64,000 bases of DNA from Pedobacter arcticus A12 (GCF_000302595.1 NZ_JH947126.1:835223-899222); one strand, 5' to 3'; positions 46,847-57,594 are shown, counted from the first letter of the stretch. Program-made: numbers and translations. Notes: generated from the sequence alone by a model not told the origin.

Positions 46847-47599
46847 TTATTTCACAAGTTCAAATGGCAATACAAACTCACATCCTTTTAAAACAAGAAA
46901 GTCTATAGTTTTAGTAAATTCGTTAAATTGTTCTATAGTCCAGTTATTGGGGTGACCTTGTATAATCATAAAAGACTGCTGGTAAACAACATTTTTCTCA
47001 TAGTTTGATACAAAATATTCGTAGTTAGGATTTCCCACACCTTTTTCCATATCAACCCGATTATTTAAACTTGTTATTTTTAAATGTTTGCCAACATCTA
47101 AACTTGGGAAAAAGATTAATTTATAATTTGAATTTTCTGAAATCACCTTTAATGTAACACTATCTGCTGCATTGTAGGGTGCACCAAAAGTATGCATCTG
47201 AACTCCTAATTTTTTAATTATTAATTGATTGGCATCATTAAAATGTTTTTTTTGAAATCCATAGCTTGTACCACTAAACTCCTTATTGTTATTTGAGAGG
47301 TTATTATTGGAATGATCAAAACCATGATGCCATAATTCTACCATTCTTTCATCCCTACTATTTGTGGCATTTATGTATTTACTTAAAGTAGAAAAAGCTG
47401 TTTCATCTAATCGATTGGCAATTAACCCATACGATGCTTTAATACTCTTTTGCAATAAATAATCCATTACCTGGCCAGCCTTACAAAGGTGATTAGCAAC
47501 ACCGATATCATCAAGTTTAAGCACAATTTTAGGTTGAGCTATCAACATGTTCCGAACGCACATTATTAAGAGAAAGGTAATTATGATTTTCTTTTTCAT
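46847..47599 (-). CDS. Exported polysaccharide deacetylase-like protein
   Basis: A 250-residue protein with a signal peptide (residues 1-21, ending NMLIAQ). KLDDIG near residue 29 and WHHGFDHS near residue 91 supply the Asp-His-His metal triad expected of the NodB/CE4-like fold, and QGHPNNWT near the end supplies the late histidine. The sequence is diverged from classical NodB proteins. It probably removes acetyl groups from a glycan in the periplasm. It is last in a tight run with GH3, esterase and PL8 (8-base gap to GH3). Confidence 0.75.
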   Translation of the reverse strand: MKKKIIITFLLIMCVRNMLIAQPKIVLKLDDIGVANHLCKAGQVMDYLLQKSIKASYGLIANRLDETAFSTLSKYINATNSRDERMVELWHHGFDHSNNNLSNNNKEFSGTSYGFQKKHFNDANQLIIKKLGVQMHTFGAPYNAADSVTLKVISENSNYKLIFFPSLDVGKHLKITSLNNRVDMEKGVGNPNYEYFVSNYEKNVVYQQSFMIIQGHPNNWTIEQFNEFTKTIDFLVLKGCEFVLPFELVK

Positions 47600-47607
47600 A
47601 AACCCGT

Positions 47608-49785
47608 TTAAAGACTAAACTTATGTTTCAATCTGATATCATCAGAGGCACTTCCTATTAATAATTCAAATATACCAGGTTCAACAACCCATTTACCATT
47701 CCTATCATCATAATAACTAAATGCATCGCTGTTTAGTAGAAATGTAAGATGTTTTGACTCGCCATCTTTTAAAAAGACCTTTTGAAAGGATTTTAGTTCT
47801 TTATATGGGCGTGGCAATGAAGATTTCTCATCTTTGATGTATAATTGTACAACTTCAGCACCAGCTATTTTACCTGTATTAGTTATAGACATGGTTACCT
47901 CAACTTTATCTGGTGCGATCTTTCTTGTTTTTATGTTATTATATCTAAAAGTGGTATAGGATAAACCATGCCCAAAAGCAAACTGAGGTTTTACTTTATA
48001 GGTATCAAAATAGCGATAGCCGACATAAATATCATCTTTATAATGAACCGTATTGCCGTTACCCGGATATTCTCCTAGTTTATGAGCCGGAGAATCTTCT
48101 AATTTCCTTGGAAAAGTAACAGGCAGTTTCCCTGATGGGTTTACCTCTCCAAAAATTATTTTAGCAAGTGCATTTCCACCTTCCATACCACTATACCAAG
48201 ACTCGATAATTCCACTTGCTTTTTCTTCCCACTGTGTAATATCTATAGCTCCTCCTCCTAACAGGACAATAATTGTTTTGGGATTGGCTTTTAAAACCGC
48301 TGCTATTAATTTATCCTGGCCAAATGGCATGTCCATATTGGGTTTATCATTAGTTTCTGCATCTAAAAACAAACGATCTGTATCTGTATTTTTGTTTGTC
48401 CAACCTCCAAATACAATAGCTACATCTGCAGAAGAAGCCAATTTTACCGCTTCTTTTATTAAAGAATCTGTATTTGCAGTAGGCGTTCTTTCTATTCGAT
48501 ACCCCTCGGTGAAGTTAATCGCAATTTTATCTTTGGCAATGGTTTTGATTCCTTGCAATGGTGTTATCTCATAAAAAGCTTTTACCTGGGAACTTCCTCC
48601 GCCAAGTGCATTTTTTCTATCGGCATTTGCTCCAATTACGGCGATACTTTTAATTTTTGATTTGTTTAATGGCAATATATTATTCGTGTTTTTCAATAAC
48701 ACAATTCCTTCTTCTGCTACTTTTAAGGCTATCTGCTGATGTTCTAGTGTATTGTATGCTCCCTGAGGCCTGTTTCCTTCTATAACACGGGTTTTATACA
48801 TCACCCGCAAAATCCTACGCACCTTATCATCTATTACAGACTCTGGCACTTTCCCACTTTTAACCAAAGGCACTACAGAAGTATCTGCTAGTACATATTT
48901 ATTATATTTTGTGGGATCTGTACCTAAGTCAATTTCAACTCCCATTTCTATATCTAAACCATAAAGTAATGCCTCTAAAGTATTATTTGCTGCTTCCCAA
49001 TCGCTCATTACCAAACCCTTAAAACCCCATTCTCCCTTCAGTATTTTGTTGTTTAAGTACTCGTTATGCGAAGCATGCTGGCCTCTTAGTTTATTATAAG
49101 CACCCATTACTGTATTTACATTACCTTCCACTACTGCTGCTTTAAACGCTGGCAGATAAATTTCACGTAACGCCCGCTCACTCATTTCAACATTAATGGT
49201 TCGCCTGTCCACTTCCTGGTTATTTGCAGCAAAGTGTTTTACAGATGCCGATACTCCCTGATCTTGTACTCCCTTTATATATTCAACAGATATTTTACCT
49301 GATAAATAAGGGTCCTCACTCTGGTACTCAAAATTTCTTCCGTTAAGAGGTGTGCGAATTATATTTACACTAGGTCCTAGTATAACATCTTTGCCACGAA
49401 AATTTGCTTCGCTGCCCAAAACCTTTCCATAAGCATAACCAAGAATAGGATTCCATGTGGCCGCTAAACACATCCCAACAGGTAAATAGGTAGATGAATC
49501 TAAATATCCCGGACGTGGTTTTCGATAATATTCCCAAAAATTCCCAATTTCACGTCTTACTCCACTTGGCCCGTCACTCATTACCAGTTCTGGTATGCCC
49601 AAACGTTTTACTCCTCCGCTTGTGAATGCACCACTGGCGTGAATCATCCCTATTTTCTCCTGCAAAGTCATTAAACTGATTAAGGAGTCTATTTTCTTTT
49701 CTGTTGAGGTATTGATCTGTGCAAAAGAGCTCGTTGAAATGGCAATACAAAGCAATATTGCCCAGCTTATTTTAAAAAAATTCAT
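47608..49785 (-). CDS. GH3 beta-glucosidase (BglX-like)
   Basis: A 725-residue enzyme with a signal peptide (cleaved after about residue 23, SSFAQ). The GH3 N-terminal barrel (about 30-320) has KHFAANNQEVDRR and the nucleophile D262 in LVMSDWEA. The C-terminal sandwich (about 370-590) has the AIVFGGWTN and GGNALAKIIFGEVNPSGKLP segments. A fibronectin-like end (about 640-715) follows. It would hydrolyse beta-linked glucosyl or xylosyl ends in the periplasm. Confidence 0.94.
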   Translation of the reverse strand: MNFFKISWAILLCIAISTSSFAQINTSTEKKIDSLISLMTLQEKIGMIHASGAFTSGGVKRLGIPELVMSDGPSGVRREIGNFWEYYRKPRPGYLDSSTYLPVGMCLAATWNPILGYAYGKVLGSEANFRGKDVILGPSVNIIRTPLNGRNFEYQSEDPYLSGKISVEYIKGVQDQGVSASVKHFAANNQEVDRRTINVEMSERALREIYLPAFKAAVVEGNVNTVMGAYNKLRGQHASHNEYLNNKILKGEWGFKGLVMSDWEAANNTLEALLYGLDIEMGVEIDLGTDPTKYNKYVLADTSVVPLVKSGKVPESVIDDKVRRILRVMYKTRVIEGNRPQGAYNTLEHQQIALKVAEEGIVLLKNTNNILPLNKSKIKSIAVIGANADRKNALGGGSSQVKAFYEITPLQGIKTIAKDKIAINFTEGYRIERTPTANTDSLIKEAVKLASSADVAIVFGGWTNKNTDTDRLFLDAETNDKPNMDMPFGQDKLIAAVLKANPKTIIVLLGGGAIDITQWEEKASGIIESWYSGMEGGNALAKIIFGEVNPSGKLPVTFPRKLEDSPAHKLGEYPGNGNTVHYKDDIYVGYRYFDTYKVKPQFAFGHGLSYTTFRYNNIKTRKIAPDKVEVTMSITNTGKIAGAEVVQLYIKDEKSSLPRPYKELKSFQKVFLKDGESKHLTFLLNSDAFSYYDDRNGKWVVEPGIFELLIGSASDDIRLKHKFSL

Positions 49786-49804
49786 GTAATGTAAGTATTA
49801 TTCG

Positions 49805-51331
49805 TTAACGACTTTTAGAGGCATCTTTTAATTTATCTGTACGGAATGGGACTGCAGGAAAGCCTTCTTTATTGTAAAAATTAATTGCAGCAGGGCTACT
49901 TTCAAATGTATAGCGCAAATTTATAGGTTGTAATACATCCTCACTCCATACGATTACTTTATTACCTTTTATCGAGGCATTTGCCCTGTGAAATACATTG
50001 TCTTGCCCAGCAATGGCGAATCCTTTTAGTTGGTTGGCACTATCTTTTGCCATTAAACCACTGCCAACATTCTCATAACTTAATTTAAACCTATCTTTAA
50101 GTTTACGTATTTTACTAACTATTGGACCTTGCACCACTAAATTCTTTTGTCTATACGCAATTTTACGAGCCTGATAAGCGAGGCGCTTGCCTACATCTTG
50201 TTTATTTGTTGGATGTATATCATTAGGATCTCCAATATCATTGGTTACTGCCAAACCTACATAATCTAATTTTTTAGAAACATTAGATTGTGCTTCCTGC
50301 ACAACAGCCCATCCAGCAGATTCTGGCTTTTCGGTAACTTTCCCATAGTTAGCCAATTGTACTACTAAAAATGGCAGATTACTATTTTGCCATGATGTTC
50401 TCCAGGAAGTAATCATATTAGTCAACATCTCCTCATAAGTATAGCAAGAGTTCAAGCCTATGTTATTTTCTCCCTGATACCATATGACTCCTTTTATGGG
50501 ATTTGAAAAAAAAGGAGCAATCATAGCATTATAAACAAAGGTTGGATAATGGTTATCTACATTTATAAATCCTTCCGGATTTTTAGTTCCTGGAGGAGCC
50601 GCAGCAATTAATGCTTTATTACGGGCCTTTATACCATTTATATAATCGGGGCTGATAACCGCTATTTTCTTTTGAGCTGATGGAAAATCTTTTAGCGCAT
50701 CAACACTCATAAAAGTTTCTATAGGAGAGCCTCCCCATGAGGAATGAATAATGCCAATAGGAATGCCCTCTTTTTTATATAATTCTTTTGCAAAAAACCA
50801 CGCAACGGCAGAAAAGTCATCAATTGTATTGGAATTAGCAATAGACCATTTTGCGCTTTTAAGATTCAGCTGAGGGCTAAGAGCTGTTACCCGAGATACA
50901 TCTAATTGTCTTATTTGAGGATACTCTGCATCTTGTATCTCTTTATCGTGATTCTGAACTAGTTTTACCTTAAAATTCATATTACTCTGTCCGCTACAAA
51001 ACCACACATCGCCAAAGTAAACATTAACAAAAGACACTTCTTTACCATTACTTCTTATATTGATATCATAAGGCCCTCCTGCTTTCATTAGTGGGAGATT
51101 AATTCTCCAAACACTATCTACTGAAGCTGTTGTCTTATATTCTTTATTATTAAATTTAATAGCTACTTCTTGTGAAGGAGCATTCCAACCCCATATTTTC
51201 ACTACTTGTTCCCTTTGTAGTATCATATCATTACTAAAATAGGTTGGTAATTTCAACTGAGCTTTTGCAGCAAAGTTTAAAAGAGAAAAAATTAAGATGA
51301 TGCAACTTTTTAAATGTATCTTTTTTAGCAC
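49805..51331 (-). CDS. Sialate O-acetylesterase-type SGNH esterase
   Basis: A 508-residue exported esterase with a signal peptide (about 1-25). Catalytic serine is in WFCSGQSNMNF, the glycine block in GVIWYQGEN, and the Asp-His pair in DPNDIHPTNK. Bacteroidota members of this family deacetylate xylan, pectin-like or other acetylated glycans as well as sialic acids. Here it is 16 bases downstream of a PL8 lyase and 19 bases before GH3, so an acetylated plant or microbial polysaccharide is the likelier substrate. Confidence 0.9.
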   Translation of the reverse strand: MLKKIHLKSCIILIFSLLNFAAKAQLKLPTYFSNDMILQREQVVKIWGWNAPSQEVAIKFNNKEYKTTASVDSVWRINLPLMKAGGPYDINIRSNGKEVSFVNVYFGDVWFCSGQSNMNFKVKLVQNHDKEIQDAEYPQIRQLDVSRVTALSPQLNLKSAKWSIANSNTIDDFSAVAWFFAKELYKKEGIPIGIIHSSWGGSPIETFMSVDALKDFPSAQKKIAVISPDYINGIKARNKALIAAAPPGTKNPEGFINVDNHYPTFVYNAMIAPFFSNPIKGVIWYQGENNIGLNSCYTYEEMLTNMITSWRTSWQNSNLPFLVVQLANYGKVTEKPESAGWAVVQEAQSNVSKKLDYVGLAVTNDIGDPNDIHPTNKQDVGKRLAYQARKIAYRQKNLVVQGPIVSKIRKLKDRFKLSYENVGSGLMAKDSANQLKGFAIAGQDNVFHRANASIKGNKVIVWSEDVLQPINLRYTFESSPAAINFYNKEGFPAVPFRTDKLKDASKSR

Positions 51332-51347
51332 AATGATAATATTTGTT

Positions 51348-54300
51348 TTAATAAATAAACTTGGAGTTATACCTGTATTTTCCCGTAGCTAATGTAATTG
51401 TATAAACTCCCCTAATCAGATTACTAATATTTAACGGTATCGTATTGTGACCTTGTACTAAAGAAGTATTCACACTTAAAACAGATCTTCCATACATATC
51501 ATTTATACAAATGGCTGATGATGAAGTTGAGAGATCATTAGCAAAAAAAGACACAACTAATTGTTCAGCAGCATTAACATGTATCTTTAATTCATTTTTA
51601 GCGTTAGTCACATTGGCAGCTATTACCTTAGACAAAAAATATTTCCCATTATTATCAAATTGTTTTAACTGATAATAATTAGCACCAGGAAAAGGGTTAT
51701 AATCTGTAAAAGAATAGAATTTAATCCCTTTAGAGTCACCTCCACCCGGTACATCACCGATAATTTCAAATTCCGAATCTTTTGCTTTTCTTAACACGCC
51801 AAATCCGTAGTTGTTTTGTTCTGATGCTGTTGACCATTTCAACAACATAGAAGAACCATTGCCTGTAATGTTAAAAGATTGAAGAGAGACGGGCATAATA
51901 CTTTGTTCTTCGACATGTCTTATGATAATATTCTGGATATAACCGACAGCATGTTTCGTTGATCCAATTATTGAAGACCTTTGACCTATAAAAACACAAG
52001 CATCTAATTTATTATTAACCGCTAAATTATAACTAGGTATATTGTTTGTTGTAATTCCACCTATAACAGTAGTTAATGGTATCCCGTTGGCCCATATATG
52101 CAAAGCATTGGAAGCAACTGTATATGTTACAGCATCGCGTACATAGTTTTGCTGTTCCGCAGAGTTATTGCAATAGAACTCCATATTATAGGCTGTACCT
52201 TGTGTAAACTTTAGACCGTTCAATACCCGCTCATAGGTTGTTCCTGCAATCTCTTCTCCTATTCCTGACCCTTTATAACAGTATCTGAATTCTGGATTAG
52301 AATTAAAAGGGGAATTTTCAGGTATCTGCCATCTTACAGTGGCAAAAAAATCTGCAAAACCTGTAGTAGACGAATTGGCCGGAACGCCACTGTTTTGATT
52401 AATCAACTGGTTTGCGCCATTGGGGTTGACTCCATCTGTTCGTCCTATAGCAAACTGCCAGTCCATTTCTTTCATAGAACTGTTTTGTTCAAAAGTAATA
52501 GTGTAAAAAAAACTGGCCACTGATGTTGCAGTTTCGATATCGAACATAGAAAATTTGGCTACTCTCCCCGCCTTCGAAGAAACAAATTTTAGTGCAGGTG
52601 ATGCTCCATATTTAACCAAATGCCACTCTCCCTCACCTGTGGGAGTTGGGGTGTTTTTGTTAGCAATTCGTATTTTGCCGGATGATGGAACAGGCATAAA
52701 TCCTAGGGAAGAAGGCATGCTTGTAATAGAGGAGCCTCCCAGCTCGGTAAAACCCAGACTACCTACCTGCCCAGCACCTGTATTTGCACCAAGATTATAC
52801 TCCCATTCAATCGCTGTTTTCTCCCATAAACCTTTCGCATATCTGGGTTTTGAAGCAACTAAAGAAACACTACTGCCCAACATATCACCCAAAGGCATAA
52901 TAAAGTTAAGAACCTCGCTCTCCGAACCAGCATAACTTAACGACACTTGTATTGAACTTTGAATTTGTGCTGGATCTGATAGAGTGACTTTTACTTTTGG
53001 TTTACTGTAATCTACCAGCAGAACACATGCTTTATCTACCGAAATGGTAAGTCCTGGCTCAATCGTGATATTTCCTGGGTTATAAAAAACAATACCCGCT
53101 TGCCTCAACAAAACATGACTCACTGCTTGCAAAGAAGCGGTATTTGCATGTATTGTTACAGGCATATTAGTGGCATAAGCATTAGTTTCTGCTACACTTT
53201 TGTTTGGTAAAACTATATATTCATAGCTTGCGTTAGATGGTGCATTTCCATGATCTATCCATAGTTTAAAAATATCTGCACTTACGGTTTGATTTACCTG
53301 GTTTTTGTTAATAGTGTACCAGTTACCGCTTTGCATATTGGTTTTCATTTGAACAGCTGTATTGTTTGCAAAAACATAACCGGTATTGTCGTGGTGTACC
53401 CATCTCGCATTAGGATAGGTATTTTCTTCCTTTGGGATGATATTGCTATCCACTAGAACAGCTGTTTTTAAATACGATTGATTTATGGTTGTGGTAGTGG
53501 ATGCGCCACTGTAAGAAGAGTTTATGCCTGCACCCAGACAAATCATCTCGCCATTCCACAAAAAATTGGTTTTTTTGGCTTCAATATCTACATTTACCCC
53601 ACCAATCACAGTGTCTTTTTGCAAGTGCATAGCAGTAATACCGTTAATACCATCAGACACACCACCTACAAAACTGGTAGACTGGCTATGATAAACACTT
53701 GTTGAAGGCCATATCACAGGCACCGCAGGGTTGGTGACACCTGGTATTTTTGTCCAGTCCCAAACTCCAAAAATATCGTAATACTCATTCGTATTCCTCA
53801 TAATGGTTGTAGCGCCAAACGGCAGCCAATAAGCTAAAAGATTTTCACTATTTAGTCCTTCCGTTCCCACCGTTCTTGCTGAGCACATTTTTACGCCAAT
53901 AAAAAGATTCTCCCTCCGATGTGTCATATAATCGGCTCGGTAAAAAAAATTATTTCCCATGATACCGGTTATGGTTCCGGTAGGATTATTCAGGTGATTG
54001 TACATTAACTGGTATTGCGCAACTCTTTCAGGATCCACGCTTTGCATCCTAATTAACGTGGATTTCAATCCCGAACTCGATATTCCCTGATCGCTTCTAC
54101 GACTAATATTTCGTCCCACCGTACTAAAATCATACGTCTGTCCATAAGTCATCCACTGATCTCCATTCAATAAGAAATCACTTAACAGCACTACGTTTTC
54201 GGTGCTAAAGCCAACCAATGTAAGCCCCCTTATTAAGTGCATATAGTAACTAATTGTATTTATTAAGGATTTACCATACCCGCCATTATACATTTGTAAC

Positions 54301-54986
54301 CTATGCACTAAGAAAGAGTAATCTTTTTGTACTCCCTCTGTATGCCCCGGCTGGATAGCTAGTTGTGTTGCCATTTTGTTTATCCCCTCCTGCAAAATTG
54401 CTTGATCTTTCTCTATCACCCCGTGATGTATCAGATTGCGGGCTATCCAAACAGCATTAGTAAGTGTGCGAAGATGGTAATTTGTTGGAAATGACAAATA
54501 TTTATCACACCCTGTTTTTATAACAGAATCCCAATCTGCACCGCTAAAATCATTTTTAACTAAAATCAGTATTTTGTTGATATGATCCTGCATGGCTATT
54601 TCATTATCATACCAGTTACTAGAATAGGGCTGAGGAGTGCGATTATACCAGTAAAGTAATCCTGCCTTAATTTTACCTTTTAGGATAGCATTGCCATAAA
54701 ACGAATAACTTGTTTTTTTTAATGCCAATGCCATGCTTGCAAGTCTTTCCCAATGTTTAATAGGCTGCCAACCACCAACAAAAGTATGCTGATCGTAGTT
54801 TATATCTGTCCAGCTTCCATTTGTCTGTTGGCTATCCATATATCCCTGAATAACTAACATTCCTAAAGGAACAGGTGCTACATAATCGGCATATAGTCTG
54901 TCATATAAAACATCATAATCATCTGCCTTTACCGTTGAAGATAATAGCAATGGAAATAAGAATATGAATATGATTTTTTTCATCAA
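51348..54986 (-). CDS. PL8-family polysaccharide lyase with a new C-terminal module and T9SS signal
   Basis: A 1212-residue secreted protein. Signal peptide about 1-21. The PL8 alpha-toroid (about 22-390) has TLTNAVWIARN (catalytic Asn region) and KDYSFLVHRLQMYNGGYG (catalytic His/Tyr region), followed by MTHRRENLF. The PL8 beta-sandwich runs to about 700. A ~300-residue module (about 716-1025) repeats elsewhere in this window and is rich in Trp/Tyr; landmarks are WEYNLGANTGAG, GFMPVPSSG, MDWQFAIGRT and MEFYCNNS. A T9SS sorting domain ends the protein (PLNISNLIRGVYTITL). PL8 enzymes cleave hyaluronate, chondroitin or xanthan by beta-elimination. Confidence 0.92.
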   Translation of the reverse strand: MMKKIIFIFLFPLLLSSTVKADDYDVLYDRLYADYVAPVPLGMLVIQGYMDSQQTNGSWTDINYDQHTFVGGWQPIKHWERLASMALALKKTSYSFYGNAILKGKIKAGLLYWYNRTPQPYSSNWYDNEIAMQDHINKILILVKNDFSGADWDSVIKTGCDKYLSFPTNYHLRTLTNAVWIARNLIHHGVIEKDQAILQEGINKMATQLAIQPGHTEGVQKDYSFLVHRLQMYNGGYGKSLINTISYYMHLIRGLTLVGFSTENVVLLSDFLLNGDQWMTYGQTYDFSTVGRNISRRSDQGISSSGLKSTLIRMQSVDPERVAQYQLMYNHLNNPTGTITGIMGNNFFYRADYMTHRRENLFIGVKMCSARTVGTEGLNSENLLAYWLPFGATTIMRNTNEYYDIFGVWDWTKIPGVTNPAVPVIWPSTSVYHSQSTSFVGGVSDGINGITAMHLQKDTVIGGVNVDIEAKKTNFLWNGEMICLGAGINSSYSGASTTTTINQSYLKTAVLVDSNIIPKEENTYPNARWVHHDNTGYVFANNTAVQMKTNMQSGNWYTINKNQVNQTVSADIFKLWIDHGNAPSNASYEYIVLPNKSVAETNAYATNMPVTIHANTASLQAVSHVLLRQAGIVFYNPGNITIEPGLTISVDKACVLLVDYSKPKVKVTLSDPAQIQSSIQVSLSYAGSESEVLNFIMPLGDMLGSSVSLVASKPRYAKGLWEKTAIEWEYNLGANTGAGQVGSLGFTELGGSSITSMPSSLGFMPVPSSGKIRIANKNTPTPTGEGEWHLVKYGASPALKFVSSKAGRVAKFSMFDIETATSVASFFYTITFEQNSSMKEMDWQFAIGRTDGVNPNGANQLINQNSGVPANSSTTGFADFFATVRWQIPENSPFNSNPEFRYCYKGSGIGEEIAGTTYERVLNGLKFTQGTAYNMEFYCNNSAEQQNYVRDAVTYTVASNALHIWANGIPLTTVIGGITTNNIPSYNLAVNNKLDACVFIGQRSSIIGSTKHAVGYIQNIIIRHVEEQSIMPVSLQSFNITGNGSSMLLKWSTASEQNNYGFGVLRKAKDSEFEIIGDVPGGGDSKGIKFYSFTDYNPFPGANYYQLKQFDNNGKYFLSKVIAANVTNAKNELKIHVNAAEQLVVSFFANDLSTSSSAICINDMYGRSVLSVNTSLVQGHNTIPLNISNLIRGVYTITLATGKYRYNSKFIY

Positions 54987-55026
54987 ATGGCCGATATGGA
55001 ATAAGGCTGTTCAGTATAAATACTAT

Positions 55027-56544
55027 TTACAGTATAAATTTAGTACTCAATTTATTTTCTGACGTAACTAAAGATGCAGTATATATGCCTTTTACCAAGT
55101 TGTTCACATTTAAGCTGAGGGTATTATACCCTTCTTGCAAAGGTGTATTCAGATTTAATAGTATTTTTCCAGATATATCAGTTATGATAATAGTAGAGGA
55201 ACTTATTAGTTTTTTCGAAAAAACGGATGCCATTAATTTTCCTTCACTATTCAAATAGATTTTCAACTCTTGATTTTCTAAAGAAGAACTTAAAGCCACT
55301 ATATTAGAAAGTGAGAATTCGCCATTATTATCAATTTGTTTTAGCTGGTAATAATTAGGACCTGATGAAGGGTTAAAATCGGTAAATGAATAGGTATTTA
55401 TTTCTGTTGAATTACCTGCACCTGCCACATTACCTATAACTTTAAAATCTGAAGTCTCTGTTTTCTTTAGTACATCAAATCCTGCATTATTTTGTTCTGA
55501 TGCAGTTGACCATTTCAACAATATTGATGATCCTTTACTTGTACCGTTGAATGATCTTAAAGAAACTGGCAATGGAGTTTGAACATGGTTTATCTCGATA
55601 TTCTGAATATAGCTAGTAGAGTGCTTTGTTGATCCGCTTATTGACGTTCTTTGCCCGACAAAAACACACGCGTCTAATTTATTGTCCCGTTCTAAATTGT
55701 AACCTGGGATATTAGCTGTTGAACTACCACTTATACTGGCAGTTAATTGAGTTCCGTTTGCCCATATATGCATGGAATTAGAAGGCAATGTATATGTAAC
55801 TGTATTACGCACATATTTTTGCACCTCAGAAGAGTTATTACAATAAAACTCCATATCGTAACTAACACCTTGAGAAAAGGTGATACCATTCAATACTCGT
55901 TCATATGTGGTTCCAGCTGTTTCTCCGTTTCCTCCTGACCCTTTATAGCAGTATCTAAATTCCGGATTTGAATTTGCAGGAGACGCAACTGGTATCTGCC
56001 ATCTAACAGTAGCGAAAAAATCTGGGAAAGACTGCGTTGAAGGGTTGGCAGGGATACCACTATTCTCATTATTTAACTGGTTTGAAGCTCCGTTAGTTCT
56101 TCCTATAGCGTATTGCCAATCCATCTCTGTCATTGAACTGTTTTCTTCAAAAGTGATCTTGTAAAAAAAACTGGCTACTTGAGTAGCATTGGCAATTTCA
56201 TACATAGAAAATTTAGCTACCCTTCCACTCCTTGAAGAAATAAATTTAAGTGCGGGCTTTGACAAATAATTTTTTAGATACCATTCACCTTCTCCTATAT
56301 CTACTGTAGTTTTGTTCGAAAGTTTCACCTTTCCAGAAGGTGGAATAGGCATGAAACCTACTGTTGCAGGGGGTGCTGAAGTGGTGGCAACAGTACCTAT
56401 ATACCCTGATCCGTCTATTGTGCCATTACCTGTTCCTGCACCAAGGTTATACACCCATGAGGTTGAAGCCTTTTCCCATACACCTTGTGCATTGGCAAAG
56501 CTTGTACCTGTAATAAATAATAAAAGTAAAAGTTTTGTTTTCAT
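55027..56544 (-). CDS. Secreted stand-alone copy of the ~300-residue module with T9SS domain
   Basis: A 505-residue protein. Signal peptide 1-20 (FANAQ), module 21-320, then a T9SS type A region (about 321-505). The module is the closest relative of the one on PL8, sharing long identical stretches such as AGTTYERVLNG and FRYCYKGSG. No catalytic domain is present. The protein would be displayed on or released from the cell surface, perhaps binding the same polysaccharide as the lyase, whose gene begins 40 bases downstream. Family name unknown to me. Confidence 0.85.
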   Translation of the reverse strand: MKTKLLLLLFITGTSFANAQGVWEKASTSWVYNLGAGTGNGTIDGSGYIGTVATTSAPPATVGFMPIPPSGKVKLSNKTTVDIGEGEWYLKNYLSKPALKFISSRSGRVAKFSMYEIANATQVASFFYKITFEENSSMTEMDWQYAIGRTNGASNQLNNENSGIPANPSTQSFPDFFATVRWQIPVASPANSNPEFRYCYKGSGGNGETAGTTYERVLNGITFSQGVSYDMEFYCNNSSEVQKYVRNTVTYTLPSNSMHIWANGTQLTASISGSSTANIPGYNLERDNKLDACVFVGQRTSISGSTKHSTSYIQNIEINHVQTPLPVSLRSFNGTSKGSSILLKWSTASEQNNAGFDVLKKTETSDFKVIGNVAGAGNSTEINTYSFTDFNPSSGPNYYQLKQIDNNGEFSLSNIVALSSSLENQELKIYLNSEGKLMASVFSKKLISSSTIIITDISGKILLNLNTPLQEGYNTLSLNVNNLVKGIYTASLVTSENKLSTKFIL

Positions 56545-56563
56545 AATTATTTCATTAAGGTTA

Positions 56564-56590
56564 ATTATTATTATTATTATTATTATTATT
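56564..56590. repeat. (ATT)9 microsatellite
   Basis: Nine uninterrupted ATT units in the leader of the stand-alone module gene at 55027-56544, about 20 bases before its start codon. Slippage could change leader length. Confidence 0.95.
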
Positions 56591-56637
56591 AAAAGGATTT
56601 ATTTAGCCTAATAAATTGCGAAAAAGCTAAAATCATA

Positions 56638-57594
56638 TTACTTCAGTGGATTTTGAACTTGGTTAACTAAGAAATCACTTATATAACAAACAGCAGCTTT
56701 TGCTGGTATACTTGTGGAGCCTTGAAATACAAAAGCATCTAGTTTAAGATTAGGAACAAGTTGATAGCTGCCAATATTCGGAGACCCATTAGCTGTCAAC
56801 TGCACACTATTAACCCATATATGAAAGGAATTAGCTGGAACAGCATAGTCAACTTTATTTCTTAGATAATGTTGATCTCCTGAAGAATTATTGCAATAAA
56901 ACTCCATATTATAAGTGCCCCCCTTTGAGAAAGTGGCGCCATTAAGTTTACGCTCATAGGTATTTCCTTCTGATTCCCCATCTGCTTCTACTCCTCTGTA
57001 ACAATAAGAAAAAGGAATTTCACTACCTTTTGCGGCCCACCTTAAGGTTGCGAAAAAATTAGGAAAACTTGTTTTAGATGTATTTCCAGGTATACCAGCA
57101 GTGGTATTATTTAATTGATTAACACGTCCATTTGTTAATCCAATACCAAAACGCCAGTCCATTACATCTACATTTGCATCAGCAAAAGATATCTTATAAA
57201 AAAAACTACTAACTGGAGATGCATTACCTATATTATATAGTGAAAACTTAGCTACCCTACCTGCCCTTGAAGAAATGAATTTTATAGAGGCAGACGACAA
57301 ATAATTTTCTAAGCTCCATTCTCCTGTACCTACAGGTGGTGTTGCTATATTTGAAAGCATAGCACTTCCTGATGGAGGATAAGGTAAAAAACCTTGATTA
57401 GAAGATGCAGTTGAAACTCTATTCCCACCTGTTGTTTCGGTAGTATAGCCTATTCCTGAATTTAATACTCCTGTACCGGTATTAGCTCCTAAATCGTATT
57501 TCCATGTTGTAACAGGTTTTGTCCATACACCCTGTGTTTGGGCAAAGGCAAATTTGCCAATAAAAATTAATAGTAATAGAGGTTGCAATTTCAT
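56638..57594 (-). CDS. Secreted stand-alone copy of the module without T9SS domain
   Basis: A 318-residue protein. Signal peptide 1-18 (GKFAFAQ). The rest is a single module (about 20-312) that shares WKYDLGANTGTG, GFLPYPPSG, RAGRVAKFSLY, MEFYCNNSS and NSFHIWVN with the other copies. The sorting domain is missing, so it would stay in the periplasm or be exported another way. It lies 93 bases upstream of the T9SS-bearing copy. No catalytic motif is seen. Confidence 0.85.
   Translation of the reverse strand: MKLQPLLLLIFIGKFAFAQTQGVWTKPVTTWKYDLGANTGTGVLNSGIGYTTETTGGNRVSTASSNQGFLPYPPSGSAMLSNIATPPVGTGEWSLENYLSSASIKFISSRAGRVAKFSLYNIGNASPVSSFFYKISFADANVDVMDWRFGIGLTNGRVNQLNNTTAGIPGNTSKTSFPNFFATLRWAAKGSEIPFSYCYRGVEADGESEGNTYERKLNGATFSKGGTYNMEFYCNNSSGDQHYLRNKVDYAVPANSFHIWVNSVQLTANGSPNIGSYQLVPNLKLDAFVFQGSTSIPAKAAVCYISDFLVNQVQNPLK

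Noticed and set aside
51348-54986. Firm naming of the PL8 enzyme as xanthan lyase or chondroitinase
   Set aside because: Family-level motifs are clear, but the specificity-determining residues cannot be settled by eye.
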